A stretch of 64,000 nucleotides of DNA, taken from NCBI RefSeq assembly GCF_006385175.1, contig NZ_VFIY01000006.1, forward strand, positions 124,001-188,000, written 5' to 3'. This DNA comes from Emcibacter nanhaiensis (GTDB taxonomy: Bacteria > Pseudomonadota > Alphaproteobacteria > Sphingomonadales > Emcibacteraceae). Both the position numbers and the translations under genes were made by a program. Positions 60,941-64,000 of this stretch are shown here, piece by piece. The stretch's first letter is position 1; each line of letters starts with the position of its first letter. The notes below the pieces were generated by a model, which saw nothing but the letters and a program-made list of their open reading frames with translations, was not told the origin of the DNA and made no database searches.

Positions 60941-60979
60941 ATACTAAAAAACGTAAAACATGTATATAATTATTACGCA
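60941..60979. promoter_or_regulatory. 28-bp element, copy 7 (FAD dehydrogenase / SDR divergent promoter)
   Basis: ACGTAA (60951-60956), 16 bp, then TTACGC (60973-60978), preceded by AATACTAAAAA exactly as in copy 6. It lies between divergent genes. Confidence 0.7.
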
Positions 60980-61026
60980 TATAGTGATATAGATGAGGGG
61001 GTAAGCTATAAAACTGGAGGAAAGTC

Positions 61027-61875
61027 ATGCAGGAATGGACGGGGAAGCTGGCGGTCATCACCGGGGCGGCAAGCGGTATTGGCAAGGGGTTGGCGGAAAA
61101 GGCGGCCGCTCTGGGAATGAACCTGGTGCTGGCTGATCTGGACAATTCCGGCTTGTCGCAATTGCAGCAGGAGCTGACCGCCGCCCATGATATCAGGGTG
61201 GAAATGCTGCGCACCGACGTCTCCCGCCCTGATGACCTGCAGGCCCTCGCGGAGCTGGCCTTCGGGAGGTTCGGCTCTGTAGACCTGCTGTTCAACAATG
61301 CCGGGGTGATGATGACCGGCATGACCTGGGAGCATAACCTCAGGGACTGGAACTGGGTGATGGGGGTCAATCTCAACGGCGTCGTCAACGGCATCAGCAG
61401 TTTCCTGCCGCGCATGATGGCGCAGGGGACGCCGGCGCGGATCATCAATACCGGCTCCATTGCCGGGTTCCTGCCGTCACCGACCACCTCAATCTATTCC
61501 GCCAGCAAACGGGCGGTGATCAGCCTCAGCGAAACCCTGCAGTTTGAACTGGAGATGGCGCGCTCCAAGGTGCGGGTCTCGGTGATTTGCCCCGGCGCGG
61601 TGGCGACACAGATTGCCGACGCGGACCGTAACCGGCCCGAGGCAGAGCGACCGGTGGAAGATGCGACGAAGAAAGCCATGAAGGAGCAGTTGCGCCAGGG
61701 CATTGCCGCCAGCGGCATGGATCCGGCGGAACTGGCGGATATGGTGTTCGCCGCCATCGCCGGGGACAAATTCTGGATTATGCCCCATCCGGGCTACCTG
61801 CCACGGATCAGGGAAGAGGCTGACGCGATCGCAAGACTGGAAAACCCGGTCTATACGCCGCTGGTGGATATGTAG
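61027..61875 (+). CDS. Short-chain dehydrogenase/reductase
   Basis: 282 aa, GGAGGAAAG upstream. TGAASGIGKGLAEK cofactor motif, NNAGVMM, catalytic Tyr-x3-Lys in SIYSASKRAV. Probably a hydroxysteroid dehydrogenase. Followed after 9 bp by a second SDR in the same operon. Confidence 0.87.
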   Translation: MQEWTGKLAVITGAASGIGKGLAEKAAALGMNLVLADLDNSGLSQLQQELTAAHDIRVEMLRTDVSRPDDLQALAELAFGRFGSVDLLFNNAGVMMTGMTWEHNLRDWNWVMGVNLNGVVNGISSFLPRMMAQGTPARIINTGSIAGFLPSPTTSIYSASKRAVISLSETLQFELEMARSKVRVSVICPGAVATQIADADRNRPEAERPVEDATKKAMKEQLRQGIAASGMDPAELADMVFAAIAGDKFWIMPHPGYLPRIREEADAIARLENPVYTPLVDM

Positions 61876-61884
61876 GAGGAAGTT

Positions 61885-62760
61885 ATGGAAGCACCATCTG
61901 TCGCCCTGGTCACGGGCGCCAGCCGCGGCGCCGGGCGCGGCATTGCCCTCGCCCTGGGCGAAAAAGGCATGACCGTTTACGTCACCGGCCGCAGCGAGAC
62001 CGAAGGATCTGCGCTTGGCTGGGACGGGACGCCGCTACCGGGCACTATTCACCAAACCGCCGAGGAAATTACTGCGGCTGGCGGCAAGGGTATTGCAGTC
62101 GCCTGCGATCACAGTGATGACGATCAGGTGGCAGCTTTATTTGAACGGATCGCCCGGGAGGAAGAGGGGCTCGATATCCTGTTCAACAGCGCCACCTACA
62201 TGCATCCGCAGCTGATCGAGGATAAGCCCTTTTATGAGAAGGAGCTGGCGGCGGTGGAGATCCTCAATGTGGGATTGCGCTCCGCCTATGTAGCGAGCTG
62301 GCACGCGGCGCGTCTGATGGTGCCGCGGGGACGGGGCCTGATTGCGTTCGGCTCGTCGTTCGGGGCCACCTGCTATATGCATGGGCCCGGCTATGGCGCC
62401 CAGAAGGCGGGCCTCGACAAATTCGCCCATGACATGGCGGTGGATCTGGACGGCACCGGCGTGCGCACCGTTTCCATCTGGATGGGGCCGTTGCTCACCG
62501 AACGGGCGAGGATCGCCGCCGAACTTCATCCCGAGCTCTATCGGGAGTTTCATGCGATGGCAGAAACGCCGGAGTTCACCGGCCGCATTGTTCATGCCCT
62601 TGCCAGTGATCCCGAGGGGGGAGAGCTGAGCGGCCAGACGTTGATCGGGGCGGAAATCTGTAACCGCTACGGTATTACTGACCGCGACGGCAGGGTGCCG
62701 CCGTCCCATCGGGATATGCTGGGCGCGCCTTTGAATTTCAGTCCGGCGATCGTCAGGTAA
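61885..62760 (+). CDS. Short-chain dehydrogenase/reductase
   Basis: 291 aa, GGAGGAAG upstream. TGASRGAGRGIALALG cofactor block. The active-site segment FGSSFGATCYMHGPGYGAQKAGLDK keeps Tyr-x3-Lys (YGAQK). Resembles the DHRS1-type subgroup. Second of two SDRs in this operon; it converges on the next gene with 2 bp between the stops. Confidence 0.85.
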   Translation: MEAPSVALVTGASRGAGRGIALALGEKGMTVYVTGRSETEGSALGWDGTPLPGTIHQTAEEITAAGGKGIAVACDHSDDDQVAALFERIAREEEGLDILFNSATYMHPQLIEDKPFYEKELAAVEILNVGLRSAYVASWHAARLMVPRGRGLIAFGSSFGATCYMHGPGYGAQKAGLDKFAHDMAVDLDGTGVRTVSIWMGPLLTERARIAAELHPELYREFHAMAETPEFTGRIVHALASDPEGGELSGQTLIGAEICNRYGITDRDGRVPPSHRDMLGAPLNFSPAIVR

Positions 62761-62762
62761 AT

Positions 62763-64000
62763 TTAGCCGAGCGGCAGGGAAACCTCCCGCACTTCCATCC
62801 AGTCGACGATGAGGCTGCGGCGCCTGAAAAGCCAGTTCCCGTCCTTTTGCTCGAAACGATCCTGATAGCGGATGTTCCAGGTCATGACCCGGTCCGGCTT
62901 GCCCTTCTCAGGAAACAGGATGTGGTTCGCCGTGCAATAGGTTTCGGCGATACCGGAATCCCCGGAGATTTCGCCAAGCTGCTGCGAAACCACATGCTGG
63001 GTCTTGAGATAATACTGGCCGAGCGCATCGGTGATGCCGAGGACGTCTTTCCGTCCTTCAAGCCTGAAGCCCGGTCCTTCAATGATCACATCATCGGTGA
63101 TCACACTATCGAGGAGTTTGGCATCTTTGCTGTCGACCGCCCGGGCGTAAATGTCTGCGAGCCGGTGGAAGTCCGGGATATCCGCTGCATCCGGGCCGAG
63201 TGTCACCGGTTCGATGGTGCCCAGTTGTCGGTCCAGGTCAGCCACCAGATCGGCGATTGTGGCGGCAATATCATGGCGCCGGTAACCAAGCAGGCGGGCC
63301 TGTTCCGGATCGGGCTCATAGGAAATGATGTTGCCGCGGCCCTGGATGATGGCATAGTCGGGCAGCATCGGGTGTTCCTCGTCCAGGGAGGGGACCTCCA
63401 CTTTGTTGCCGACGGCATCGAAAAAGATCTTGAAATAGTCGGCAAAGGACAGGTTTTCGTCACCGAGCAGATAGGAGGTGCCGCCGACCCCGCGCTCCAG
63501 CGCGCCTGAGATTGCTTCGGACAGGGAGTTCGTCGAGATAAAATTGGTCGCCCCGGCCGGGCCGAACGGCTTGATCTGGGGATAGAGATTGCGCGCGTAG
63601 CCGATATAGGCGGCAAACATGTCATTCTTCATGCCTTCCGGGCAACCGACCACGAAGGGGGCATTCAGGCTCATCGCCCGGAAGCTGTCGTCGGAAAGGG
63701 CGCAGACGCCCTGGTCAGCAAGATAGCGGGAGCGCACATAAGCGTCGCTTTCAATCTTTTCCGGCAAGACCTGCGGATAAAAGCTGCCGATATGGATAAA
63801 GGTGGAAACCCCGGAGTTCTTGGCGAGCGCAGCGAAGGCCGGTACCAGTTCGCCATTGGCCCACAGGAAGTGGGTATCAGCTTCGGCGTCCAGGGGGACA
63901 TGGCGCAAATCGCTTCCGGCGGCAAAGACAATAGCATCGAAACCGCGAAGGTCCGCTTCGCGATAGCTGCCCTCCAGATAGTTGCCCGCCAACCAGTCAA
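62763..64000 (-). CDS. Fusion of an NAD-dependent epimerase-like Rossmann domain and a C-terminal SnoaL/NTF2-like domain (5' end outside window)
   Basis: The frame is open to the right edge, so the N-terminal nucleotide-binding Gly motif lies beyond the window. Residues visible first (FDAIVFAAGSDLRHVPLD, FIHIGSFYPQV, RSRYLADQGV) fit an extended SDR. The last 130 residues (FHRLADIYARAVDSKDAKLLDSVITDDVIIEGPGF onward, with a final LIVDWMEV) form an NTF2/SnoaL-like fold such as used by isomerases and dehydratases. A bifunctional reductase-isomerase/dehydratase acting on a hydroxysteroid is inferred. Confidence 0.78.
   Translation of the reverse strand, partial: DWLAGNYLEGSYREADLRGFDAIVFAAGSDLRHVPLDAEADTHFLWANGELVPAFAALAKNSGVSTFIHIGSFYPQVLPEKIESDAYVRSRYLADQGVCALSDDSFRAMSLNAPFVVGCPEGMKNDMFAAYIGYARNLYPQIKPFGPAGATNFISTNSLSEAISGALERGVGGTSYLLGDENLSFADYFKIFFDAVGNKVEVPSLDEEHPMLPDYAIIQGRGNIISYEPDPEQARLLGYRRHDIAATIADLVADLDRQLGTIEPVTLGPDAADIPDFHRLADIYARAVDSKDAKLLDSVITDDVIIEGPGFRLEGRKDVLGITDALGQYYLKTQHVVSQQLGEISGDSGIAETYCTANHILFPEKGKPDRVMTWNIRYQDRFEQKDGNWLFRRRSLIVDWMEVREVSLPLG

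Overview
The window reads as chromosomal DNA of a Gram-negative, probably marine proteobacterium, most likely an alphaproteobacterium. Reasons are the two TonB-dependent receptors with alphaproteobacterial-type plugs, Rieske and flavin-based aromatic/steroid catabolism, Lrp/AsnC regulators and moderately high GC by eye. The genus cannot be fixed from sequence alone. I see no tRNA, rRNA, insertion sequence, phage gene or CRISPR array. Gene density is high and there is no clear sign of recent transfer.

Layout. (1) 1-1305: start of a MalT-like LuxR-family ATPase regulator running off the left edge. (2) 1421-6838: a LysR regulator divergent from kynA-kynB-kynU and a 2-aminobenzoate-CoA ligase-like gene, i.e. 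tryptophan to anthranilate to anthraniloyl-CoA. (3) 7031-14243 (minus strand): a secretion/biofilm-type locus resembling the Pseudomonas fap functional-amyloid operon. It holds a VpsR-like sigma-54 activator, a coiled-coil/beta-barrel outer-membrane protein (FapF-like), a secreted protein with eight Asp-rich repeats, a small secreted protein sharing its C-terminal domain, a C39 peptidase (FapD-like) and an Ala/Thr-rich protein. A good -24/-12 promoter sits in front of the repeat protein. (4) 14916-24650: a full-length MalT-like regulator, then amidase, class II deacetylase-like enzyme, TonB-dependent receptor and exported YtcJ-like amidohydrolase. This looks like a scavenging operon for an unknown amide.

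(5) 24806-64000: a steroid-degradation island. Rings A/B: KstD-like and a second FAD dehydrogenase, ketosteroid isomerase, two Rieske oxygenases, a [2Fe-2S] ferredoxin, and HsaA, HsaC and HsaD homologues. Rings C/D (HIP pathway): FadD3-like ligase, IpdA/IpdB, IpdC, EchA20, FadE30, further acyl-CoA dehydrogenases, IpdF, FadA6, MaoC hydratase and thiolase. Uptake is probably by the TonB receptor at 29239. Several SDRs and an old-yellow-enzyme homologue suggest hydroxysteroid or bile-acid-like substrates.

Regulation of the island looks unusual. There is no KstR/KstR2-type TetR repressor. Instead two tandem pairs of Lrp/AsnC regulators are present, and seven promoter regions share a 28-bp element, roughly CGTAA-N16-TTACG, found nowhere else I looked in the window. 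The pairs and this element are the strongest candidate for an undescribed regulatory system. The fap-like locus is the strongest candidate for an undescribed extracellular-fibre system.
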